Assembly (NCBI GenBank): GCA_963513935.1
Contig: OY740769.1
Location: 34,003,120-34,067,119, forward strand
DNA length: 64,000 bases
Direction of reading: 5' to 3'
DNA from: Aphrophora alni
Taxonomy: Eukaryota; Arthropoda; Insecta; Hemiptera; Aphrophoridae
Part shown: one piece after another, positions 12,114-22,505 of the stretch
How the letters are laid out: the number at the start of each line of letters is the position of its first letter
Numbering within the stretch: the first letter of the stretch is position 1
The notes under the pieces: model-generated
What the model was told of the DNA's origin: nothing
Databases searched by the model: none
Seen by the model: the letters and a program-made list of their open reading frames with translations, nothing else
Position numbers and translations under genes: made by a program

Positions 12114-12780
12114 TCAAGTATGGAGGAAAGTAAAAGTCATATTTCTATACAAGGGGGTGCAAAACCCCAGGATGACCCAAAGTCTTATCATCCATTAAGT
12201 CTCTCGTCGTTTATGATCAAAACAATGGAGAAACTAGTGGAGCAATATATTAGAATGGAGGCTTTAACAATCGCACCTCTTCATAAATTCCAATTTGCCT
12301 ACCAAAAAGGCAAATCAACAATATCAGCATTGTATCAACTTGTTAAGGCCATAGAGGAAGCGCATGAGTCAAAGGGGATAGCCCTATCAGTCTTTATGGA
12401 CATAGTGGGCGCCTTTGACAATGCTGCCTGATTCAATGACACAGTCTCTCAGGAAAGGAGGGATTCACAACTTTATCATTCAATGGATAAACAATATGCT
12501 GATGGGTAGACAGGTATCCACCAGCATTGGTAGCGCTACACATGAGGTGGGTACCACAAGAGGCTGCCCACAAGGGGGAGTTATCTCCCCACTGCTGTGG
12601 TCGCTGGTGGTGGATGAACGGCCTGAGCAGGGCTGGGTTTGACGTTCTTGGTTATGATGATGACATAACCACAACTGTGAGGGGCAAGAATGACTCCGTT
12701 ATAGGGGAGAGAATGCCGAAAGCCATTATCCTAATAAAAACATGTGTCTCAAAGAGGGCATGAACATAAACCCGTTAAAG
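12114..12780 (+). pseudogene. Non-LTR ORF2 fragment: reverse transcriptase core
   Basis: DDPKSYHPLSLSSFMIKTME, then FMDIVGAFDN (motif A, about 12390-12422), RGCPQGGVISPLLW (motif B, 12558-12599) and GYDDD (motif C, 12650-12664). The usual FADD/YADD has become YDDD, i.e. Ala is replaced by Asp. Frames shift between A and B and between B and C, so no active RT can be made. Confidence 0.92.
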
Positions 12781-13435
12781 ACCACTATTGTTCCATTTAC
12801 TAAATGAAGGAATTTAAATTTACCTAGCTTTCACTTAAATGGAACCACCATTCTCCTCTCTAAGGAGGTTAAATACCTTGGGGTGACACTGGACCAAACG
12901 TTAACGTGGGAGAGTCACCTATCTAAGACGACCAATAAGGTCATTAAAATACTATGGTCGTGCCGCCAAATGGTTAGGAAAACGTGGAGTTTGAAATCCA
13001 GAGCTAATAACTGGATCTACAAGCAGGTCGTTAGACCCGCTATTCTCTATGCGTCAGCAGTTTGGTGGAGGAAGGTAGACCAAAGTACCGCGCAAGCAAA
13101 GTTGGCTAAAGTGCAAAGACTAGCATGTCTAAGCATCATAGGTGCCATGAAACAACACTCACTGCCGCGATGGAGATCCTTCTAGGCTTGGATCCCCTAC
13201 CGGTTGCAATTAAGGAGAAAGCAATGAAGAAGGTCCTCAAACTACATGAGAAATACCATTTTAAAGTAGGAAACCTCAAAGGATATCTGGAAATCCTCAG
13301 AGCCACTTCTTTAATGGATATGGCTGCAGTGAGTGACCAGATGAAACTAAAAATGATTTTTGATCACAAATACAAAGTTCGCTTCCCCATTAGGGAAGAC
13401 TGGACGGGAGGCACGGAATGTGTGCCGGCGGACTC
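12781..13435 (+). pseudogene. Non-LTR ORF2 fragment: RT thumb and connection
   Basis: Contains KEVKYLGVTLDQTLTWESHL, then YKQVVRPAILYASAVWW and KLAKVQRLACLSIIGAM, the usual thumb and connection signatures of I/R1-like elements, with a frame change near 13120-13185. Confidence 0.88.
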
Positions 13436-14030
13436 CTAGAAGTGGTTCACAGATGGACCCAAAATGGAAGATCATATGGGGGCAGGAGAGGTGGGACCAA
13501 GGTTCAAAAGACATGTGTCCCTCAGTGCTGTCGCCACCATCTTTCAAGCAGAGGTGCATGCCATCCATATGGTGGCGAATCATCTGATCACCAAAAACCA
13601 ATGTAAACGGAAAATTAGCATCATGTCGAATAGTCAACCGGCATTAAAAGCACTTCAAAGCAACAATTTGAGATCAAAGATGATTCAGTAGTGCCATCAG
13701 GCCCTAAACCAGGTGGCGGATAAGAATAAAGTTGAACTTGCCTGGGCACCAGGGCATGAGGGAATAGCAGGCAATGAGGAAGCAGATCAGCAAGCTAAAC
13801 TTGGTGCATCTAAACCCTTTACAAGGACATCTCCAATGTATGGATTTGGCCCTAGGGATCGCCAGGAGGTTATTACCAACTGGGCCAACAAAGTAATCAA
13901 CAGAACCTGGAATGCATTGCCGGGTCTTATACATTCCCAGAAGTTCCTTAGCCCTAATAAAAAGAGAGGGAAGGTAGTGCTAAACCTAAGCAGAAGAGAG
14001 CTAAACTCCTCTGTGGTATACTAAAAGGAC
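13436..14030 (+). pseudogene. Non-LTR ORF2 fragment: RNase H domain
   Basis: The first catalytic Asp is in EWFTDGPKM (near 13452), where Pro replaces the usual Ser after DG. Then FQAEVHAI carries the catalytic Glu, MSNSQPALKAL carries an Asn where Asp is normal, and GHEGIAGNEEAD carries the last Asp. A stop lies at 13689-13691. The Asp-to-Asn change would inactivate the enzyme. Confidence 0.9.
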
Positions 14031-14257
14031 ATATCCATTGCAGGTATCACTTAAGTAAGTTGGGCCTGGTGGATCATGACACTTGCAGGTACTGTGGTGA
14101 AGAGGTGGAACGCATGGAACACATCATCATGGAGTGCCCGGCCTTACGCCAAAAAAGACATAAATTTCTAGAATTTATCTTCAATTCGGAAGAAAATTTA
14201 CTAAACCTCCCAACCAGGGGTTTGATCGATTTTGTCAAAGACAAAGATCTCTCCTGA
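14031..14257 (+). pseudogene. Non-LTR ORF2 fragment: C-terminal zinc knuckle
   Basis: HDTCRYCGEEVERMEHIIME followed by CPAL gives a C-x2-C-x8-H-x4-C pattern, typical of the tail after RNase H in insect I/R1-like elements. The frame ends with RGLIDFVKDKDLS and a stop. Confidence 0.88.
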
Positions 14258-14360
14258 GTCCAACAAGAGGGGGGGGCACAAAAGATCTAATTAGGTCGCA
14301 GTGCAGGAGACGTTCTTTAACACTCTCCCAAGTCTTAATAATAAAAAAATAAAATAAAAG
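14258..14360 (+). other. 3' UTR and A-rich tail of the non-LTR element
   Basis: About 75 bp after the stop the sequence becomes AATAATAAAAAAATAAAATA, an A-rich tail that marks the 3' insertion end. Confidence 0.7.
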
Positions 14361-14449
14361 AACTTCAGTGTTTCGCTAAAACAACTTGAGTGCTTTACTG
14401 TATGGCGGGTTCTTCGGGAGGAGAATCATCATCCTTTTCGCTTTCAAAA

Positions 14450-15076
14450 GGTCACTGTTTGCTTCCACATGACAACGCTCCAATAGGGTGCGGTGGTTTT
14501 GCAGCTGGATATTGTTGACGCCAACTTTGTTCATAAGGTAATGTTTCCTGATAAAGCATCCTTTACCAGAGACGAGTCATGTATGGGCTCTTGGAAATCC
14601 CGATGAAATCCCCATGCATAACCACCAGCACAAATTTGTTGTGAATGTTTGCGCTGGCATCCTCAGTAACGATGTAACTGGACCCTATATTCTGCCAAAA
14701 ATGGAACACTTGGAGCTTGTCTCTTTAGAAACCAGTGCTAATTTGTGGTTCTAGCATGATGGCGCCCGAACTCTTTTAGGTAATATTATAAAGGATCACT
14801 TGGATGCGGTTTATATACAGCCATGAATCTTGCACGGTTGACCAGTTTTATGCCCTCCTCGTTCTCCTGATCTCAACCCTCTGGACTTTTTCTTTCGGGG
14901 TTTCATGAAAACGTTAGTCTACAACACGTCAATAGAGGAAGAGTGTGACATCGTTGCTAGAATTACTGTCGTGGCTGCTTCCATAGGAGATGTTTTTGTA
15001 CGAGTGAGAGATTCTATGATTAAAAGGTACAGTTCAAGTAATATGGCTGGAGGGCGTCATTTTGAACAACTGTTGT
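14450..15076 (+). pseudogene. Degenerate Tc1/mariner-superfamily (DDE) transposase
   Basis: NFVHKVMFPDKASFTRDES carries the first catalytic Asp (MFPD, near 14550). HDGAP near 14756-14770 carries the second Asp. SPDLNPLDFFF near 14864-14898 carries the third acidic site. It ends with IVARI, RVRDSM, then GGRHFEQLL and a stop, the usual C-terminus of a common insect transposase group. At least three frameshifts and several stops lie between 14580 and 14860. No clear terminal inverted repeats were found; it starts ~90 bp after the tail of the non-LTR element. Confidence 0.85.
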
Positions 15077-18000
15077 AAGCAGCCTAGATTTCTTATTTTT
15101 GTTAAAAATTGTTTTAAAGTATTCTTCTCTTCCTTTTGATATGATTGTCTTTTTTATTTTCTACCTCATTGTAAAGCGGTAACTGTAGGTTTTTTTTTTT
15201 TTTTTTCAAAAAACACCTGATAATTAATTGTGAATTATATTGTAAACTACAAGGCTAATCGTATAAGACCAACTTTGATAAACAAACATTTTAAACTAAA
15301 CAATGGTTTTTAATATACTATTCAAAAACATGATGCTTCAAATATTTTGGTTTTAGGGTAATTTTAGGTATTGATGACAATTGCAACAAAATTATTTTCC
15401 AGTTTTTTTTAAACAACACTGTTACTTCCAGCTTGAGTAAAAAAGTAAAAACTATTTTGTTTGTCATCCAAAAGGAAAACTTCTTTCTTTAGTAAAATTC
15501 TTATAAAGTAAATGGTTTTCAATATATACGACATTCATTTTAAACAGCCTCCATTTTCAAAAATTACAAAACAAGTTCGAGGTTTTTGGTACATTGATAA
15601 AAAGTCATATAACAAATATGTGTATCTTTGGACTTTATATCTAATTTATTCCCAAAAACATAATGTTTTTCATACAAAACAAAAAATGGCGGATAGACAA
15701 ACAAATAAGCTTGTTTAAAACAAATGAAAGCTTGTTCTGTGTTTACTTCAACCTCAGGAAAAATCCTAAAATATGCAAAAAGTATTTCGAAACACCTTTG
15801 TGTCATAGACTGGATTAATCGTAAAACATATTTATTGAAATTGATGTTTAAAATCGCTTTTTACCAATTATCCCTGGAGTCTCATTTTTTCCTTTAAGTT
15901 AATGTATTCTGGGTTAGGAAATTCATTTTCATATTTACCAAAATTTGATAGAAATCATGATAAACAATTTAAAAAAGTCGAAATATAGTTTATTGGTTGT
16001 GATAGCTACTCTCAAATTTTCAGTTTTGATTTAAAAACGGGGAAAAATAACACTTCTAAACATAAATAACAATCAAATGATTTAAATCGGACAGAAAGAG
16101 TTAAAAAGAAATATTTTTTAAGTCAAAACTCGAGTCAATTTTTGACCTATAGCATAACTCCCTCTAAAAATCACAATCGTATTATCATGGTAGACTAATT
16201 GGCTGTGTTTTCAATTTACATATTCTGCACAGATTTTTCACTCAATAAGGAAGTTCCCTAATTTAAGTCGGCACGCTATAGCTGCGTACCAAGATTATTT
16301 ACAAGTGTCCTTATCAATTCTAAGAAAATAAAACAATACTTAATGTTAACAGTTAACAATACGAGTCGACAGCCACGTGTTGTCATGCAAGGTCTGTGCA
16401 TTTGTCTTGGACAGAATTCCTACCTAAGGTGTATGTTTCTTGCACGCTTATGTCAAAAGGCATTATACAATATCATTAGACATTATATAAGGCCTTTATT
16501 ATTGAGCATGAGAAATTGCAGAAGCGAAATTTAAAAAAATTATTGATGTGTCAATTTTGAAATTTCAACTTTAGTGCCTCAAGAAATTATATATAAAACA
16601 AAATTTTAACGTAGTAAATTTTTTTTAAGAGTGACAAATTTTTCCACGTTAAACGATGAAAAATATAAACCTATAATTAAAAAAAAAGTAAATTTATGCA
16701 AAAACGTTCTCCCTCCCCTCCTTTTTGTGGTCACAAAGACACAGATAAACTTTTTTCATTACGTCCCATAATATAAAAATAATTCTGTATAGAATGAAAC
16801 ACAAAATCCTTCCAAATTTTAAAAACCTTCGATGAGACAGGTGTAGCTTTTCCCAGTAAACATTTCTAAAAATGGAACTTATTTTCTATCCATGTTGGTA
16901 AGACAGCTCATGTTTACCCTAAGCCATATTGTTACGTCGGCTTTGATGCAATGGTTTTGTTCCTTAGCTATAGAAAGTCAGAACCCATAACGTGCAGCTG
17001 GTCTACTTTTGTTTTCTGACGCGCTTAAGACGTCCTCCCATGTCCTTGGTTTCCCTCGGGCACCCTCAATGATCTATTGTATCTTGAAGCTAACTTTTCT
17101 GAAGGTATTCAAGTGTTTTCTACCATTTATTCGTCACTGATAGAGAGCGTACGAGGTTCTAGAACTAACATACATGGAAAATATTTGAGTAGGCCTATAT
17201 TAAAGATAAAACTGGGGACGAAAATCAATGATTATTTTATAATTTGTATATGGCTTACGGGAAACATAATTAATTCCCATAATATATAATAATTTATACT
17301 TAAATAAAGTTCAAACTTACTTTACTTTTGTCATTACCTCGTTTTAAGAATAATATTAAGATATAAAATGAAGTTTAAATGTCAGATCATTACTGTAGTT
17401 GTATGGTTTAAATAGGATCACAAAAGAAATTATGTAAATCTAAATCACTTTAGCTTTAGAGCACTGCCCACATGATAGACGCTAGACGGACTGACATTAT
17501 ACCAACCCCCCCTTTTTTTAACGCAGAGGAATATATATATTAAACTCTACACTGATTTTTTTTATACCTAAAAGTATTTTGTTGTTAATTGGGGTTTTAA
17601 GCCGAAAACCCATTGCGGTCATTAACGCCTTAACCTCACAGTAAAAATTCCAGGCTAATTTTAGGCTACTTTTCGGAATTTGTAAAATTCGCAAATTGAA
17701 AAATGATTAATTATGAATTACAATTTTAATGCCACTGTATTCACATGGTATATTGGTTATATTTAAAGAATAGTAAATTGTGAAAAATATTTGTTCTTTT
17801 TAACAAAAATATTAATTCCTGTAAAACTTAAAATATAATTTTTTTGCAAAAAGTTTTGAAAACAGAGAATTCGTAGACACTAACAAATGTTTCAAACAAA
17901 AATCATAATTTACAAAACCCTATTTCGATTCAATTCGAAAATCAGCCTTGACCATAAAATATTCCAAACCACACCACTACATTCTATCGTTTTGTATTTT

Positions 18001-18665
18001 ACAGACAAAAATTTTCTATCATTTTTTATAGTTTAACGAAATCAAATTTTCAATTAAGTTCACATTCACATTGGTTTCGTAACTATAAAAGTTAACTCAG
18101 TCAGAAAACCAACTGTTATTTATGTTTAAGTAAATTTTTTTCCCAGTTTTATTCAATTTATTTAATGATAACAATAAGTAGAACGTATTTTATCATACAG
18201 TTAAGTAAGCAAAAACATTTCTTAGTATCGAACTTTTAAAAAGTACACCTGTTTACCGCTGATAACAATAAGAAATTTACGTTATCAGTCAAGGCTATAT
18301 AATCACAATGTGATGAATAATTCTTGTACTCTATAAGTCTAGACTTGGATAAAAAACAAATTTGTTTACGCAAATAATGATCGGGAGAAGGTCACCTCTG
18401 TGTTAAACACCATTTAACCTTGATATAAAGAAAATAAGCTTCACACAAACATTCCACATACTTATTCGTCTACATAAATATATAAAAAAAAAAATATTTT
18501 TTTAAATAAAATAAAAACAAAAAAAAGCGGAATTGAGACATATACTAGAAACTTAATTTTAGTGTATGGAATGAAGTTTTCAATAACTGTGTACTGCGTC
18601 AATAAAAATCTACTTTTTGTACCAGACTGCCGTTACACAATATCATTTGCTTGGGATTATAGTTT
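15077..18665. other. AT-rich non-coding stretch
   Basis: Poly(T) near 15191-15206. A slightly GC-richer patch at 16970-17070 has no recognisable coding content. Nothing supportable. Confidence 0.55.
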
Positions 18666-18850
18666 TGTGTGTGTCGATTAAAGGCAAAAAAAATCATGCC
18701 TTATAAAAAAGAAGAATATTAGATAAAATGAAGATTCCTAATCGTATAATATTCTAATAACGTCAAGACCGGAAGAGAACAAGAGTTGATAGAGGTGCGA
18801 TAAGAAAGATGAAAGAGAGTCATGTAACCCAAGACTACAAAAGGTGCAAC
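18666..18850 (+). repeat. Dispersed repeat family R, copy b
   Basis: Keeps ATTAAAGGCAAAAAAAATC, TCTAATAACGTCAAGACCGG, AAGAGAACAAGAGTTGATAG, AAGAAAGATGAAAGAGAG and AACCCAAGACTAC. The middle part is replaced by an A-rich stretch. Confidence 0.75.
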
Positions 18851-19968
18851 GGGGTAGCACACAACCTTCCTTTCTATTTCTGAGCCCAGGAGGTGACTTG
18901 CGACTTCAATGTAATGTTGACATCAACCATCAAATTTTAAACAAATTTTATCGAAATCATTATAGCTGATGTTTAAAAAAAATCATCATTTAACAGCTGT
19001 TATCGACTATTTAGGTAATTTTGGAAAAATAGACATTTCGTTCCGTTTTTTTTTTTTTTAAAGTTATGCGATAGGTCAAAAAATTGATTAAAAAAAGTCT
19101 TTCTCACATTTGGCTAAAACGATTTTGCTCAAGTGTAGCTTCGAAAGACCAAAACAAACATATCGACCTGTCTCTCCAAACGTCCGCTTCGTTCGTTATC
19201 GTTGGGCTTACTATAATAGACGTAATTTCTCAAAAATGGCTCTACCAATTAGTAAAAAAATTATTAAAACGTGAGAATTAATTACATAAACACGCCTACC
19301 GAGTAATAGAAGTTTAACGGTTCGGTAACAATTGACAACGTTGAGCGCCGTCATTTCAATCAAATACGATTTACATTGTGGACGCTTTTATGGCACATGT
19401 GAAGCGAGTTTATATATATTTATTTTTAAAGATGTCATATCTGTTTCATTTTAACTTTCTGTCTATTAACTACCGAAAAAAGACGTTTGAAAAGGAATAG
19501 TTTTATTTTATTGGTTGGATTTCATTTGGTTTTTGGAATGGGTAAATGAGAAAGTTTGTGCACTGTTTTCCACCGTTTATTACTTACCTTGCATGTGGTA
19601 AGTATTGTTTTGAAATGCCCGCCTGTCATTGTTGTAGTCATAATTTGTTTTGTCATCGCTTGTAAGTAATCACAATAGCGGTGACAAAATTAAGATAATC
19701 TTTATCTTTTGAATAGGATAATTTTGTTCAATTTACAACACACTTAATGTTATACAAAATATAACATATTTTAATTTTGCGTGTAATACTACCTACTACC
19801 TAACTATGATGCAAATTAAGGACGTAAAAATTATAATTTGAAGACTTCTCAAGTAAATATCATATCTATGTTTAATATCAAAACAAGGGCAACTATTGTC
19901 GGTTTTATACACGCGCGTGTGCACAAACTAACACATAAAACACACACATCAGCACACCTTCCATACAG
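18851..19968. other. AT-rich non-coding stretch
   Basis: No supported feature. A CA/TG-rich patch occurs at 19905-19955. Confidence 0.5.
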
Positions 19969-20088
19969 AGTAACAGGGACGGGAAGAGCAAATTGGATAA
20001 TTTGCTAGCAGAAGCAGCAATAGCAAAATCTCAGAATAATGTAAGAAACATCAGTGGAGATTTAGAAGAACAGTTACAGTTGAGATAA
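19969..20088 (+). CDS. Candidate small terminal exon, unknown protein
   Basis: CCTTCCATACAG at 19957-19968 is a plausible splice acceptor. It is followed by 39 open codons and a stop. The peptide is hydrophilic and looks helical (LDNLLAEAAIAKSQNNVRN, then GDLEEQLQLR). AATAAA occurs 14 nt after the stop, unusually close. The stretch is short, so a chance open frame remains possible. No family recognised. Confidence 0.25.
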   Translation, partial: SNRDGKSKLDNLLAEAAIAKSQNNVRNISGDLEEQLQLR

Positions 20089-20654
20089 TTTTCATGTAAA
20101 AAATAAATTTATAGGAAATTTGTACAAATCTCTTTGCCACGGCATAATGGTTTGCAGAATTTGTACAAATTCTGTTACCACGGATACAAGGATGCACATC
20201 GATGGGACTGTTGAAAATGTTAGAAGGAGAACCTGAGAAGAACAGCTGGTCTTCTCATAATTGTGGTCGCTATGGAGGTCAACAAAGATCCGAAAAGTGA
20301 CTAAATTAGAATCTTTAAAACAATGTAAATACGGTCCTTCTTTGCGCAAGTGAAAAGCAGTTTCTTCTTCGAACAATACAATATTGTGATGAAAAATCAA
20401 CCGAGAGGTAGAGAAATAAATAATGATAAGAGAGAGTGAAGGTGGTTGTGATTCACTCGCAGGAATGAACAGAGTTACTTTACGCGAAAAAGCCTGAAAT
20501 CTTTAACAACAGGGAAGAATTATAGAATCGTAGAGACGGATAAATGACAAGGTAAAGCGTAGATTTTGCCAGACTTTGTCTGATGTGAGGGTGAAGAGTT
20601 AACAATTTATGAATGTAGATGATAAGTGATAAGTGATGCGATTACGTAATAATA
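20089..20654. other. Non-coding or unidentified stretch
   Basis: A ~100-codon open frame exists on the minus strand (20092-20400), but it shows no motif I know and its composition does not look convincingly coding. Confidence 0.4.
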
Positions 20655-20850
20655 TGGGTGTTTAGCAAGTGATAGGGGTGGATAATAGGTGAAACAGACG
20701 GCTAGCAAGTGATAGGAGTAGCTGGAAACGGGTATGAGTGACTAGCAAGTCAGTGACACATGTGGTTAGCAAGTGATAGTGGTGACTAGCAAGTGATTTA
20801 AGTAGCTGTCAAGTGATAAGAATGGCTAAAAAGTGAAAGAGATGGTTGGC
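20655..20850. repeat. Degenerate ~20-bp tandem repeat
   Basis: TAGCAAGTGATA or close variants start near 20662, 20703, 20742, 20766, 20786, 20806 and 20826, mostly 20-21 or ~40 bp apart. The approximate unit is GTGGCTAGCAAGTGATAGGA. Confidence 0.75.
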
Positions 20851-21129
20851 GTTCTTCTCCTCTATGTTTCATTCAAAGGGTCTCAGGAATTAATTGAGTA
20901 AAAGATCCGTTGTTAGGTCACCGTTATGAGGGATAATTACGAGCTTTAGTAAATTTCTGTAAAGGATGTCTAGACTACCAGAGTTAGCTTGTAACATGTT
21001 TGACCACATCATCTTATCTACAACTTTATTTATTTATGGAAAAATTATACTCCTATATTTCACTATTTCATATTAAAAAAAAAAAAATCATTAATAACAC
21101 ATTATAATTTATATACAGTAGTTTACCTT
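20851..21129. other. Short non-coding interval
   Basis: A poly(A) run at 21077-21088 lies just beyond the 3' side of the Penelope-like element. Nothing else. Confidence 0.5.
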
Positions 21130-21155
21130 AGTCTATAACAATCCTTTATTAATGC

Positions 21156-21195
21156 AGCTACGGCCGTTTCATCTTCAATGAGTCATCATCAGGCT
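21156..21195 (-). ncRNA. Hammerhead-ribozyme-like motif in the 3' region of the Penelope-like element
   Basis: Minus strand: AGC, exact CUGAUGA (21192-21186), a 15-nt stem II region, exact GAAAC (21170-21166), self-complementary ACGGCCGU, GUA as cleavage triplet, then GCU that pairs with the opening AGC as stem I. Stem II is poorly paired in this copy. Hammerheads at this place are known for Penelope-like elements; decay suggests this copy is inactive. Confidence 0.65.
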
Positions 21196-21357
21196 TTTGT
21201 ATATTGTCACAAATATTTTTACAAACAAATATAAAAACATGTCATTTAATATAAAACACACTTTATGAATTGAATCACTATAATACTGTTTAAATATAAT
21301 ACATTGAAATCCACACACATGTTGTTGTCAACTCACTATCAGTAACTGAAATGGTTT

Positions 21358-21769
21358 CTATTTTCTGGTCAGTGAATTGATTGTGTCATATATTATAGGG
21401 TTTGAAGCAAAGTTCAACTTGTCATTCAGCAGCATGTCCGGATTGTGTCTGTTGTGATAGTAAATATGGAACTCTTCAAAGATATTTAATAGTTTACTCT
21501 TTTTACATTTATGAAGAATTTTAAGGTTGGATTCTATAATTATGGTTTTCTTTCGTCAAATGTTCTGCTTATTTTGATTTATTGTTTATTTTTTGATTAC
21601 TAGGTAAATGTTCTTTAAATCTCAGCTTGAATTTCCTTCCTGTTTGTCCTATATGCAATCATTACATGATAACTTATAACACCTCCATTGTCAAATGTAT
21701 CTGTATTGGGTCCGGGTGTATTTTGGTTAAACATATTTAGGAATTTGTTACTAGTGCGGTAAGCTATCC
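21358..21769 (-). pseudogene. Penelope-like GIY-YIG endonuclease fragment
   Basis: The nuclease region starts in the broken stretch after DTFDNGGV, where one base is missing so the YKLSC-type strand is out of frame. It continues with YIGQTGRKFKLRFKEHL, then AEHL and LLNIFEEFHIYYHNR, and stops at TRK (stop 21360-21358). YIGQTGR is the second half of the GIY-YIG signature; the order and the final Glu-rich helix are typical. Confidence 0.9.
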
Positions 21770-22149
21770 GGTATCCTTGTTTATGAAAAATATTGTTAAT
21801 GGGGTATTCAATATGGCTATTGTACTTTATGGTTATATACTTTTTCTTTAATATGGTCTCAGATTGTAAGTCGATTACTTAGTTTTCGTTTCATCTTTTT
21901 TCATTGTTTGTGTATGCATTTGTCGACAATAGATGGATTGTATCCATTGGAAACGGCAATATATATATATAATTAAATTAATTTCATTAATAAAATCTGC
22001 TTGTTCCATCGGGACATCTAAATCTCTATATGCAATACTGTTGAAGGCTGATAATTTATGATTGGTGGGATGATATGAAATGGAATGGATGGTATGGTCA
22101 GTTTGTGTAGGTTTCCTATATATCCTAAATTTATGTTTACCCATATTGT
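21770..22149 (-). pseudogene. Penelope-like RT thumb and linker fragment
   Basis: KFRIYRKPTQTDHTIHSISY, then HPTNHKLSAF and DVPMEQADF match the region between RT and GIY-YIG in Athena/Penelope-type proteins. A frameshift separates it from the RT palm, and another break occurs in the AT-rich stretch at 21950-21990. Further on, KYNSHIEYPINNIFHKQGYR leads into the endonuclease. Confidence 0.88.
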
Positions 22150-22505
22150 TCAGATTGTGATGTCTAAGTAGTTTAATTCATTATTATTCTCTGCTTCGGT
22201 TGTCATATTAATTATTGGATGAATATTGTGGAGATACTTATTAAAGTGGTTTAATTGTCTTTTAGTACGATTGAACAAAGATATTATGTCATCCACATAT
22301 CTATGGTAATATACGATTCTATTGTAAAAATGATTGCTACTCTTTATTATGTGTTTATTTTCAATATCATTCAGGGAGATGTCAGCTAAGATTCCTGAGA
22401 GTGGGGATCCAATTGCCAATCCTTGGTTCTGTATGAATAATTCGTTATTAAATTGAAAGTAATTTTGATTTAAGCAAATTACATTATAATTGTCAGTACT
22501 TCACA
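22150..22505 (-). pseudogene. Penelope-like RT palm fragment
   Basis: FIQNQGLAIGSPLSGILADI corresponds to RT motif B of Penelope elements (usually GLAMGSPLS). HRYVDDIISLF carries the catalytic YVDD (about 22287-22298). It ends with ELNYLDITI, then a frameshift. Motif A lies upstream of the truncation and is missing. Confidence 0.92.

Larger units (their letters stand above)
11166..14360 (+). mobile_element. 5'-truncated, degenerate non-LTR retrotransposon (RNase H-bearing, I/LOA/R1-like group)
   Basis: One ORF2-like protein can be followed across several frameshifts and stops: C-terminal endonuclease, reverse transcriptase, RNase H, then a CCHC-type knuckle. The 3' end is a short UTR finishing in an A-rich tail (~14331-14360), as expected for target-primed insertion. 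ORF1 and the N-terminal half of the endonuclease are missing. Having an RNase H domain after RT places it in the I superfamily (I, LOA, R1 and relatives); the exact clade needs a tree. Its GC content is clearly higher than the AT-rich surroundings. Confidence 0.93.
21130..22505 (-). mobile_element. Penelope-like element, 5'-truncated and degenerate
   Basis: Reading on the minus strand: RT palm from ~22500, thumb/linker, GIY-YIG endonuclease ending at 21358, then a 3' region with a hammerhead-like motif at 21156-21195. RT followed by a C-terminal GIY-YIG domain is diagnostic of Penelope-like elements. Homology ends abruptly near 22500, so the N-terminal part is missing. At least four frameshifts or stops make it inactive. 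Confidence 0.93.
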
